Part shown: one piece after another, positions 9,723 to 18,991 of the stretch
Layout of the letters: every line of letters begins with the position of its first letter
Position numbering within the stretch: position 1 is the stretch's first letter
From: Histomonas meleagridis
Lineage: Eukaryota; Parabasalia; Tritrichomonadida; Dientamoebidae
Assembly (NCBI GenBank): GCA_020186115.1
Contig: WSYJ01000178.1
Span: 558,001 to 622,000 of the forward strand
Direction: 5' to 3'
DNA: 64,000 bases
Made by a program: the position numbers and the translations under genes
The notes under the pieces: generated by a model
What the model saw: only the letters and a program-made list of their open reading frames with translations
What the model was told of the DNA's origin: nothing
Databases searched by the model: none

Positions 9723-10067
9723 ATGGCGAGCGAACCAGATTCCCCTGAAATAATGAAAACAATGCAAGTCGTTGCCCAATCATCAATACACAAAAATCTA
9801 AATGGGAAAGAATTTGAGAAAAGTAGTGTTGAAAGTTGGTGTACATCAATTGTAAAAGAAATTCTTAAAAAGCTCAAAAATAAATATACTCCTCAATATA
9901 AATTCATAGCTAAATGCATGATACTAAGTCCTTTTAGTCAACATATTCATGAAAGTCAAATGGCATTTTGGGATTCTCAAAATGACACAAAAATTACTAC
10001 TAAATGGGCCAATGAATCTATGCAATGCATAGCTTCAGTCTGGGCATTTCGTACACGTTTTAACTAA
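9723..10067 (+). CDS. Tctex-type dynein light chain
   Basis: This 114-residue protein has the usual length of Tctex1/DYNLT light chains, which bind the dynein intermediate chain and cargo. The C-terminal half shows the family pattern: KFIAKCMILSPFSQHIHESQ, then FWDSQNDTKITTKWANESM, then CIASVWAFRTRF. This corresponds to the conserved beta strands with the WD and W-x-N motif. Trichomonads carry flagella, so both axonemal and cytoplasmic dynein are possible homes. ATG 9723 is the first in frame after the promoter cluster. Confidence 0.9.
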   Translation: MASEPDSPEIMKTMQVVAQSSIHKNLNGKEFEKSSVESWCTSIVKEILKKLKNKYTPQYKFIAKCMILSPFSQHIHESQMAFWDSQNDTKITTKWANESMQCIASVWAFRTRFN

Positions 10068-10337
10068 TTTTTTTGTTCAATAAATTTATTTTTATGTTTT
10101 TTTATAATATTTTTCATTTATCATTGCTAACATGTTTTTGATTTCATGAAATTACAAGAACATGAATATACACAAAATATTGGAATATTCAAAGGTTTTG
10201 ATTTCTTCCTCACCAATAATTACAATTATGATAAAGCTCAATGATTTTCATGCTAAACATTAATAATTCGATTAATCGAATAAACAGTGAAACATAAATA
10301 TAAAAATTTAAATTCATTCATGAAAAATATATACATT

Positions 10338-11642
10338 TTAGATATTTCTAATGAAAATATGATCATTTGATATATATAATTCACCCGTGTTGGCCAACAC
10401 AAGCACTCTATCGAATCCAAATACATTTTCTTCAAATCCAAACACTCCGTGAACAACTACAGTTTCCAAATTATCTGAGAATTTTTGTCCATTATAAGAA
10501 CTTGGATGTGCAAAGAAATGCCCATTAAACATTTTCATTTGTCCCCCAGTTATCATATCAGCACCAATAAGAACATTTTCTTTTATATTTGAACATTTCA
10601 TATTCCGAGCAAAACCATCAAAATAATCAAGTGGAGAAAACGGACCATGTGAAGCCACAGAAACAGAAAACACAGAAGCATTCTTATAAAATGGTTTTAT
10701 CAAATTTATATCAGTCCATAAACATTCAAAAAATTTACCAACGTAATCAGCACGAGGATAAACAAAAGTGTCAAACGGTTTTACAGGGAAATCGTTAAGA
10801 GAAAGCTTGTTAAGATTTAACGATTGGGGATTCGTTAATGGAATAAATGGATATGATGATGTTTTTTGTGGTTGTACTATTTTTGGAGGTATACAAACTT
10901 CGTTACTAAGAATAAGTTGTACATTTTGAACATCAAGAATGTGTTTGAAACCAGTAACATCTACATCAAGAGGAAGAACAAGAGTTTGAAGAAAAGGAAA
11001 ATAATATCTGAGATATCGAAAATCGTGAATATTTGGTTTGGTCATTAATTCATTAATAAAATATATCTTTTCGATTTTGTTTTTGTTTCGTATGCAGTAT
11101 ATAGCTGAAAAAAACATAATAAATGAAAAATTATTGAAAAGATCAAAATTGAAAGAATAGGGAAAATCAGAAAGATCTAGAATATTGTCATGAATCCTCA
11201 TTGGAAGAATTGGCAAAAGAGTGTCTGCAATTTGTGCACCAAATCTAAGATCAATTCCTGAAAAAATTATATTATTTGTTCCATTCATTTGAAGTAGCTT
11301 TTTTCTGGACTCAAAATCATCCATAAGCATAATCCAAAATCCTCCTGGATATAAGTCTATTTGATTTGGAAATTGAATAGAATTTTTCTTTAAAACATCT
11401 TTTATCAATTCCAAAAATTCATTAGCATCACCTAATATTGGACCAGCGCCTATAGCAACATGGGGCGTTACTTGTTGGAATGATTTTTCTTGTGGTGGAT
11501 TAATATTAATATTTGGGTTGATATTGCTTTGATTTGGTGGAGGATTATATTTCTTTTTACGGATTCGTACAGATTCCCATGGGGATTCATTATTTTGATT
11601 CTTATTTACGGTTTGTCTTAAGAAAGGGTTTTCATTCAGCAT
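10338..11642 (-). CDS. NXF1/TAP-like mRNA export receptor lacking a UBA domain
   Basis: This 434-residue protein is predicted to take part in nuclear mRNA export. Residues 1-50 are Asn/Pro-rich and basic (RIRKKKYNPPP). Residues about 85-140 fit a divergent RRM, and about 150-245 an LRR-like segment. The C-terminal domain (about 300-434) is NTF2-like. WTDINLIKPFYKNASVFSVSV matches the NXF Y-x-x-A-x-FS-x-S region, and VVVHGVFGFEENVFGFDRVLV followed by GELYISNDHIFIRNI matches the NXF1 end of NTF2L (VNGVF... and LCIVNDELFVRN). The protein stops there, so the C-terminal UBA-like domain that binds nucleoporin FG repeats is missing. The partner p15/NXT1 is not in the window. Confidence 0.75.
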   Translation of the reverse strand: MLNENPFLRQTVNKNQNNESPWESVRIRKKKYNPPPNQSNINPNININPPQEKSFQQVTPHVAIGAGPILGDANEFLELIKDVLKKNSIQFPNQIDLYPGGFWIMLMDDFESRKKLLQMNGTNNIIFSGIDLRFGAQIADTLLPILPMRIHDNILDLSDFPYSFNFDLFNNFSFIMFFSAIYCIRNKNKIEKIYFINELMTKPNIHDFRYLRYYFPFLQTLVLPLDVDVTGFKHILDVQNVQLILSNEVCIPPKIVQPQKTSSYPFIPLTNPQSLNLNKLSLNDFPVKPFDTFVYPRADYVGKFFECLWTDINLIKPFYKNASVFSVSVASHGPFSPLDYFDGFARNMKCSNIKENVLIGADMITGGQMKMFNGHFFAHPSSYNGQKFSDNLETVVVHGVFGFEENVFGFDRVLVLANTGELYISNDHIFIRNI

Positions 11643-11776
11643 AAAGTGAACTGATCAAGAAAATACGTTAAATTGTAAAGTATTCAAAATAATTACACAA
11701 CAATTAAAAAACACAAAAATTCATTTTGGTAACAAATTTATAAATTATCCAAAAATTTAAATGAAGTACAAATTTA

Positions 11777-13117
11777 TTAATTATCTGGTGACAAATTATC
11801 ATCTGTTGATTGGTTATTTCCTTTTTCTTTTAAGATACTTTTCATTATTGTCGACAGATATTCATTTATCAGTTCTTTTTCTTTTGTCATGCTTAATGTA
11901 TTTGGCATCTGTTGCATTTGTTTATTCGCTAATGAATCGTTCTTATTTTCTTTACTTTCCACAGATAATTCTTCATCTTTATTTTCATTACCTTTCATAA
12001 TAGAAAGTGTTTGCGATCCTTTCATCATGCCCGAATCGTTGTTATTCTTTGTTGTTAACTTTTGCACGATTTCTTCATTCGGATCAACTTGTACTTTCTG
12101 TGACATATATTTCACAGGAGAACTTTTAATATTTTCTTCTTCTTCACTGGATATAGTTTGTATCTTTTGCGTCATGTATTTAATTTGGTTATTTTCGTTT
12201 GTGATGTTTTCCTTATTTTGTGTTTCCCATTTAAAAAATGAACTTTGATTTAAACTTGTTTCTTCAAAGTCTGTTTCATTCTGTGTTTGTTCATTTTGTA
12301 ATATGGAAACTTGTGGAATATTAAAAAATTCATTTTGTTGTTGTTGTTGTTGCTGAAGATTATTTTCATTTTGATCGGAAATATTATCTGTCGGAGAAGT
12401 TTGCTCTGTATTTTCATTGGCTTCTTCTGCTTCTTGGTTTACGTTTTGCATTTCGTGCTTTCGTTTGCCTTTGAAGCGATTCGCTTTTTTACTTTTTCGA
12501 TTTGCTTTTACTTCTTTTTCATTGCAAACATTGTTCTTTTCGTCTTCGTTCTGTTGATCAAAAGGAAACGGTGACTCAGTGAGTGCTATAAACCTTTTTT
12601 CAATGGGAATTAATGAGGTGTCCGTTTGAATAGAAAATATTCCATCATCAGAAATCAAGGTAATAGTGCCACTGATGATCTCGTAGTTGTTTCTGGAGCT
12701 ATGAAAAACGATTCCATAGGCCTTAGTACCAATGGAAACTTCGGAATGATCAAAATGTTCAAATAGTAGAAGATCATGTGGGCATCCATATGAAAAACTG
12801 AGGCGAGAATTAAGGTGGTAGACTTTGTATACGTCTTTTTTGACTTGATTTGTAATAACGACTAATGATATCTTTGAATCTGGCTCTTTCAATAGACATA
12901 TTTGCCCAAAGTAAAGTTGGTCAATTTTTGGTTGATTATATGTTTTGAAAATGTTAAATCTTTTTTCTAAATATTTGGTTGTAATTTTTGTGATTAATGC
13001 TTGTCCCCCAACAACTTTAGGATTATCATCACTTGGAGGTTCTTTATCGAGTAGTGTATCAAGTGCAATTCCTAAATCACGAAGTTGGAGATAATGAAGA
13101 TGAAATTTTGGTTCCAT
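11777..13117 (-). CDS. Unknown protein, beta-rich head (possibly Tudor-like) and low-complexity tail
   Basis: The protein has 446 residues. Residues 1-185 look globular and beta-rich. VSIGTKAYGIVFHSSRNNYE, then GTITLISDDGIFSIQT, then IPIEKRFIALTES recalls the second Tudor fold of SGF29-type proteins (GTxVxAxxxxTxxFY, FDDD, RFVxPLP). That resemblance is weak. A basic stretch (KANRKSKKANRFKGKRKHE, about 205-223) could be a nuclear localisation signal. The rest is low complexity, rich in Glu, Asn and Gln with a run of about eight Gln (reverse complement of 12333-12355) and repeated YMSQKVQ-type units. A chromatin role would fit but is inference. No catalytic motif is seen. Confidence 0.7.
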   Translation of the reverse strand: MEPKFHLHYLQLRDLGIALDTLLDKEPPSDDNPKVVGGQALITKITTKYLEKRFNIFKTYNQPKIDQLYFGQICLLKEPDSKISLVVITNQVKKDVYKVYHLNSRLSFSYGCPHDLLLFEHFDHSEVSIGTKAYGIVFHSSRNNYEIISGTITLISDDGIFSIQTDTSLIPIEKRFIALTESPFPFDQQNEDEKNNVCNEKEVKANRKSKKANRFKGKRKHEMQNVNQEAEEANENTEQTSPTDNISDQNENNLQQQQQQQNEFFNIPQVSILQNEQTQNETDFEETSLNQSSFFKWETQNKENITNENNQIKYMTQKIQTISSEEEENIKSSPVKYMSQKVQVDPNEEIVQKLTTKNNNDSGMMKGSQTLSIMKGNENKDEELSVESKENKNDSLANKQMQQMPNTLSMTKEKELINEYLSTIMKSILKEKGNNQSTDDNLSPDN

Positions 13118-13348
13118 TAAGTTGCTTTCGCCTTCATTACTTTGTTCACTAATTTCATCGAGGACGTTTTTAATCTGTTTATTAATTTTTTGGAAATTTA
13201 TTTGAGAAATGTTTTTGTTTTTCGTTGAAGTTTATCTTTAACAGTCACTTTTTACTTTATAAATGAAAAAAAAAATTCATTTTGTTTATTTAAAAAAAAA
13301 ATATTATTTATATCATTTATTTATCAAATAAAATAATTTTGTTTATAT
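13118..13348. other. Intergenic, poly-A/T rich
   Basis: No gene is visible. Long A runs at 13268-13274 and 13292-13300 are the only notable structure. This is the promoter side of the minus-strand gene ending at 11777. Confidence 0.4.
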
Positions 13349-15154
13349 TTATTCCAATTCATTATTACTTTCCAATTTAGTTTCAATTTCTCCCCAAAGG
13401 TTCAAAATCGCATCACTAAACAAGTAAACTGAAGTCAACATTTGGAACTTAAAAGTGTTTAACACGCACATCGAATCCTCATCACACAGCGCATGATATA
13501 AAGCATCCACCATAGCATTATAACCTTCCTGTACCTCAGGTAATATCTGAGGGTTTGGTACTTTATACTCATCTGGGATTTCTGTTTCGATAATTAACTT
13601 TTTTAGATGCGAATTCTTTTTCATTTTTGCAAATATTAATAATAAATCGCTTGATGTGACAAATCCATTTATTGTCATTTCTTCAAGTTGCGGATCATTT
13701 TCGATCAAATTTGCTAAGTCATTAAAGAATTCATGTGTAAAAGCTTCATCATTATTTAGTGTTTCAAATGAGAATACAATTGTATAAGGAATCTTTTCCA
13801 AATTCGAAAAAAGTATTTTGTAACCAACTTCTGTGATATTTGTTTTATTAAGTATTAAATGTTCAATGTTTGTTTCATTTAAATACTTAAGAATGGATTC
13901 AACAGAATTATCACTAAAAGAATTATTGGACATATCTAAAACCCGAAGATTAATTCCATGGAAATTACTGAATAGTTCTTGAAGTGTTTGATCATTTAAA
14001 TCAGAATTAGTAACACTTAATGAATCTAATGGTTCTCCTTGGAATGTTGTGTTTTTAAAAATATCAAGTAACACAATAGATTCATCTTTTCGAATGGGCG
14101 AATTCCATTGTAAAATAGGAAGTGGTGATTCGACATTAAATTCGGGTAAATGTATGACCCACGTATTTTCAGTTCGCCCAAAATCATTCATAGAGATAAT
14201 CACTTCTTTGGAAATGGCTTTCTTAAAAATGCTAATACAATTTAAATCGATAAAACCAAGTCTAACATCATCAAGGGTTTTACTCGAATTAATCATCGAT
14301 GTAAACTTCATAAAAAGTGGGCCATCGGCCCATAACGTGTCCTTAACGTGCGGCCATGAGATGGGAAGTTGTGACTCAAGGTTCATTCCTTCAACAATTA
14401 ATGTATGAAGGTTAGAACGACCTAGACTTTCAAGGAATAGGAATATTTGTGATTTGCTGACTTTACACCCGGTAATTGAAAGATTGCGAATTGATGAGGA
14501 TGAAAGACATTCTGCTAAATATGCTAAATCAACAATGTTATAGGAAATATCTAATGAAACAACATTAGGTGAATCAATAATGGCTTTGAGTAAAGAATTG
14601 GTGCCTTCTTTCCAAACATGATTATCACTAATTGATAACTCTTTAAGTGATGAACGTGATAGATATTTGGCAATTTTAATGACTCCTTTGTCAAATATAC
14701 AGTTGGAATCAAGTATAAGAATTTCGAGATGAGTTGTATTGGGAAGTGATTTAGCAATGGCTACACAACCATCAGCAGGAATATCACATCCAGCAAAACT
14801 TACAAATTGAAGGACAGGATCTTGATTCAGTATTTCTGCAAATTTTTGACATGCTTCAAGAGTAAGCACATTTTGGTTCATTGAAAGATATGTAACTTTG
14901 GATTGAGGAAGCGCATCGAATATTTTCATTGAAGATTCGACTGTAAGACGGCATTGATCAAAAACGAGTTCTTCAAGATTACTGGATTCGTACTTCATCA
15001 TTGATGTAATAATATCTGCACTACCAGGACCAATATGATTTGTTGCTAGATTCAAAAGATGAGTGCTTGAATTTAAGTGGGATTTTAGATATGTTTCTGT
15101 TGATTTATCCCACATAAATTTTCCACAAACATCTAGAATCGAAGAATCCTTCAT
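13349..15154 (-). CDS. RanGAP/RNH1-type leucine-rich repeat protein
   Basis: This 601-residue protein is formed of 26-30-residue LRRs of the ribonuclease-inhibitor/RanGAP type. Examples are THLLNLATNHIGPGSADII, LEELVFDQCRLTVESSMKIF, LEILILDSNCIFDKGVIKIA and LKELSISDNHVWKEGTNSLL in the first 200 residues, with a second LRR group at about 395-455. A less regular segment (250-380) separates them. There is no signal peptide or membrane segment, so it is probably cytosolic and acts as a protein-binding scaffold. The RanGAP catalytic arginine could not be identified. Many such genes exist in trichomonads and a specific partner cannot be named. Confidence 0.8.
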   Translation of the reverse strand: MKDSSILDVCGKFMWDKSTETYLKSHLNSSTHLLNLATNHIGPGSADIITSMMKYESSNLEELVFDQCRLTVESSMKIFDALPQSKVTYLSMNQNVLTLEACQKFAEILNQDPVLQFVSFAGCDIPADGCVAIAKSLPNTTHLEILILDSNCIFDKGVIKIAKYLSRSSLKELSISDNHVWKEGTNSLLKAIIDSPNVVSLDISYNIVDLAYLAECLSSSSIRNLSITGCKVSKSQIFLFLESLGRSNLHTLIVEGMNLESQLPISWPHVKDTLWADGPLFMKFTSMINSSKTLDDVRLGFIDLNCISIFKKAISKEVIISMNDFGRTENTWVIHLPEFNVESPLPILQWNSPIRKDESIVLLDIFKNTTFQGEPLDSLSVTNSDLNDQTLQELFSNFHGINLRVLDMSNNSFSDNSVESILKYLNETNIEHLILNKTNITEVGYKILFSNLEKIPYTIVFSFETLNNDEAFTHEFFNDLANLIENDPQLEEMTINGFVTSSDLLLIFAKMKKNSHLKKLIIETEIPDEYKVPNPQILPEVQEGYNAMVDALYHALCDEDSMCVLNTFKFQMLTSVYLFSDAILNLWGEIETKLESNNELE

Positions 15155-15233
15155 TGGAAAAGTGTCATTATAATTGACTAGGTTTGTTTATAAAACAAAT
15201 AACTAAAAAAACTTGTTTAATTACAAGGATACT

Positions 15234-15553
15234 TTACTTTGCATCAGGAATCTTAGCTACATGCTTTTTTATTTTTTCAACAAGTGTGTTACATTCGTTC
15301 ATGGTTTCTTGTATAGTATGAATTTTTTTAATGTAACTTGGAATTTTGGATATCTGGAGTTAAAAATAAAACATACTGCTTCCCTAAGTTCGTCAAATTC
15401 TGTAAGATGAAGATTTTCTATTGATTCTAAACATTCATTCTGTGCTTGCCTGGAAATTAGAAAATAAAAATACTCTAATTCTAGAATGCTTTGCTCTGTT
15501 GGTTCTAAAGGCTCATGTATAATTGAAACCAATGAATCTGTGGTTTCATTCAT
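15234..15553 (-). CDS. Small coiled-coil protein with a candidate 23-nt intron
   Basis: I read this as two exons, 15553-15377 (59 codons) and 15353-15234 (39 codons plus TAA). The product is 98 residues. Exon 1 encodes an acidic segment ending FDELREA. After splicing the frame continues with ISKIPSYIKKIHTIQETMNE and ends HVAKIPDAK. Both halves are helical and heptad-like. The layout recalls small BLOC-1/BORC-type subunits (snapin-like YxKK helix), but I cannot assign a family. Unspliced, the frame runs on for 25 less plausible residues (84 in total). The intron boundaries match known parabasalid signals, which is the main reason for this model. Confidence 0.6.
15354..15376 (-). other. Candidate 23-nt spliceosomal intron
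   Basis: On the coding strand it starts GTATGT and ends TTTTTAACTCCAG. Short introns of about this size with a GTATGT donor and a branch-like AAC close to the acceptor are reported for Trichomonas. Removing 23 nt shifts the frame into an open reading frame that ends in a coiled coil. Confidence 0.6.
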
Positions 15554-15865
15554 TTTTTTCTGATTTGAAGGAAAAGTGTCAATTAACGTTCAAAAAAAAA
15601 GCAATGTACAGGTTTTCATGGAAATATTTTCTTAAATGAATTTGTAATTTAAGCTTAATCCAAAAGAATCCATCTTGTCAAAAATTTACTGAATAGGTTT
15701 GAATAATGTCTTTATATTAAAATATGGAATATTCCATCTGAATAGGTCCAAAATTCATTTAATTAAAAACATGGATAATATGTCTTTCAATTTTTTTAAT
15801 CAATCATTTAAAGTTGTATCTATAGCAATTATATTGTTTGACTTATCAAAAACAGATCATCTTTT
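15554..15865. other. Intergenic region
   Basis: No convincing gene. It lies between the start of the small intron-bearing gene and the end of the UBR-finger relic. A short plus-strand frame (15699-15983) overlaps the relic and has no recognisable features. Confidence 0.4.
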
Positions 15866-16117
15866 TTACTGTTTTCTACGACAATTTTTCATCTGCTTAC
15901 ATGGAGTTAGGCAGACACTAGTGCCATCACAGAAAAATTCTGATCCTTATTTTCTATTAACTTCTACCAACTCATGTCCGTAATGAAAAACTCTTGCACA
16001 TCCTTCACATATACCATTAGGAGAAAGTATTCCACATGTACAACACAAAAAATAACTTTTGTGATGTGAAAAATTAATTTCTGTTTGCTCAAAACCATCA
16101 AGTGATTTTTCCAACTG
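15866..16117 (-). pseudogene. UBR-box (N-recognin) zinc-finger relic
   Basis: The minus-strand translation reads SYFLCCTCGILSPNGICEGC, then ARVFHYGHELVEVNRK, TAA, GSEFFCDGTSVCLTPCKQMK. UBR boxes have C-x2-C, C-x2-C, CHxGH and FFCDCG in this order, and most are present. The expected Cys before HxGH is Phe and FFCDCG has become FFCDG. It is in the same frame as the last ankyrin segment upstream, separated by one stop. UBR boxes bind N-degrons in ubiquitin ligases. Confidence 0.6.
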
Positions 16118-16129
16118 ATTTATTTATTT

Positions 16130-18991
16130 ACTTTTATCAATTCTATCTATATTATTCAAAATATCAATAATATCTTTCATGCCTATTTTCAATGCAATTT
16201 GAAATGCTGTTAACAAATTGATTTCTTTATTTTCAACAAGTAATTTAACAACTTCTTTGTGAAAACTAAAAACTGCTAATGTAAGAACTATGTTAAATAT
16301 TTTTAATAATTTCCAAATATTACCCTGAAACAGCAAATTATTAAAACAAATAAATATTTTTAGTAATAATATCAATTCCTTTTTGTTCAAAAAGTAATTT
16401 AACTATTTCTATACGCCTATTTTTAGATGCTAAAATGAATGCTGAAATAATTTAAATAAACTTTAAATACTACTTTGGTATATCATATCAAGAAAATAAA
16501 CCCAAAATTAGAAAAACAAATATTCTCAGTAAAAATATCAATTCCTTCTTGTTTAAGAAGTAAGTTTACTATTTCCATATGACCTTCATCAGATGCTAAA
16601 ATAAGTGCTGTATCAAATAATTTAAATAATTTCCAAATATTATTTTGAAATTTCAAAATATTTAAATAAATTATAAATAAAACAAATAAATATCTTTAGC
16701 ATTAACATCAATTCCTTCTTGTTTAAGAAGTAATTTAACTATTTCTATATGACCATTTTCAGATGCTAAAATAAGTGCTGTATCAAATCATTTCAATAAT
16801 TTCCGAATATTATTTTGAAATTTCAAAATATTTAAATAAATTTTAAATAGAACAAATAAATATCTTTAGCATTAATATCAATTCCTTCTTGTTTAAGAAG
16901 TAATTTAACTATTTCTATATGTCCATTTTCTGATGCAAGCATAAGTGCTGTATTAAATAATTTAAATAATTTCCAATTATTTTAAAATATCCCAAAATTA
17001 TTAAAATAAATATTATCTTTGGCATTAATATCAATTCCTTCTTGTTCAAGAAGCAATTTAACTATTTCTGTATAATCATTTGCAGATGCTAATATAAGTG
17101 CTGTATTAAATATTTTAAATAATTTCCAAATATTATTTTGAAATATCAAATTATTAAAATAAATTCTAAGTAAAATAAATAAATATCTTTAGCATTAACA
17201 TCAATTCCTTCTTGTTTAAGAAGTAATTGTACTATTTCTATATGAACATTTTTAGATGCATAAATAAGCGCTGTATTAAATAATTTAAATAATTTCCAAA
17301 TATTATTTTAAAATATCCCAAAATTATTAAAATAAATATTAAACAAAACAAAGAAATGTTTGCATTAACATCAATTCCTTCTTGTTTAAGAAGCAATTTA
17401 ACTATTTCTGTATAATCATTTGCAGATGCTAATATAAGTGCTGTATTAAATATTTTAAATAATTTCCAAATATTATTTTGAAATATCAAATTATTAAAAT
17501 AAATTATAAATAAAACAAATAAATATCTTTAGCATTAATATCAATTCCTTCTTGTTTAAGAAGTAATTTAACTATTTCTATATGACCATTTTCAGATGCT
17601 AATATAAGTGCTGTATTAAATAATTTAAATAATTTCCAAATATTATTTTGAAATATCAAATTATTATAATAAATTCTAAGTAAAATAAATAAATATCTTT
17701 AGCATTAATATCAATTCCTTCTTGTTTAAGAAGTAATTGTACTATTTCTATATGACCATTTTCAGATGCATTCATAAGTGCTGTATTAAATATTTAAAAT
17801 AATTTCCAAATATTATTTTAAAATATCCCAAAATTATTAAAATAAATATTAAACAAAACAAAGAAATGTTTGCATTAACATCAATTCCTTCTTGTTTAAG
17901 AAGCAATTTAACTATTTCTGTATAATCATTTGCAGATGCTAATATAAGTGCTGTATCAAATAATTTAAATAATTTCCAAATATTATTTTGAAATTTCAAA
18001 ATATTTAAATAAATTCTAAGTAAAATAAATAAATATCTTTAGCATTAATATCAATTCCTTCTTGTTCAAAAAGTAATTGTACTATTTCTGTATAACCATT
18101 AGCAGATGCTAATATAAGTGCTGTATCAAATAATTTAAATAATTTCCAAATATTATTTTGAAATCCAAAATTATTAAAATAAATTCTAAGTAAAATAAAT
18201 AAATGTTTTTAGCATTAATATCAATTCTTTCTTGTTTAAGAAGTAATTTAACTATTTCTATATGTCCATTTTCAGATGCTAATATAAGTGATGTATTAAA
18301 TATTTTAAATAATTTCCAAATATTATTTTGAAATATCCCAAAATTATTAAAATAAATATTAAACAAAACAAAGAAATGTTTGCATTAACATCAATTCCTT
18401 CTTGTTCAAGAAGTAATTTAACTATTTCTATATGTCCATTTTCTGATGCGGTCATAAGTGCATTACAAAATAATTTAAATAATTTCCAAATATTATTTTG
18501 AAATTTCAAAATATTTAAATAAATTATAAATAAAACAAATAAATATCTTTAGCATTAACATCAATTCCTTCTTGTTTAAGAAGTAATTTAACTATTTCTA
18601 TATGACCATTTTCAGATGCATAAATAAGTGCTGTATTAAATATTTTATATAATTTCCAAGTATTATTTTGAAATATTAATTTATTAAAATAAATTTTAAA
18701 TAGAACAAATAAATATCTTTAGCATTAACATCAATTCTTTCTTGTTTAAGAAGTAATTTAACGATTTCTATATAACCAAAATCAGATGCATAAATAAGCG
18801 CTGTATTAAATAATTTAAATAATTTCCAAATATTATTTTGAAATATCCCATAATTATTAAAATAAATATTAAACAAAACAAAGAAATGTTTGCATTAACA
18901 TCAATTCCTTCTTGTTCAAGAAGTAATTTAACGATTTCAGTGTATCCTCTTTCAGTAGCACATATTAACGGAGTATCAAATAATTTAAACA
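16130..18991 (-). repeat. Tandem array of about 16 ankyrin-encoding 170-bp units
   Basis: The string that encodes LLLKQEGID or LLLEQEGID recurs on the minus strand at a spacing of about 168-172 bp, with near-150 bp exceptions close to 17.0 kb and at the 16.2 kb end. Each unit holds one 33-residue ankyrin repeat (99 nt, such as TALILASENGHIEIVKLLLK) and about 71 nt of AT-rich spacer. The spacer ends in a conserved stretch that reads FQNNIWKLFKLF in frame with the next repeat. Because 170 is not a multiple of three, each unit is out of frame with the next. Confidence 0.85.

Noticed and set aside
16130-18991. The ankyrin spacers as GT-AG introns
   Set aside because: A GTTTTATTT...ATACAG stretch of about 76 nt exists in some units, but removing it does not restore the frame, and other units have no GT at the donor position.
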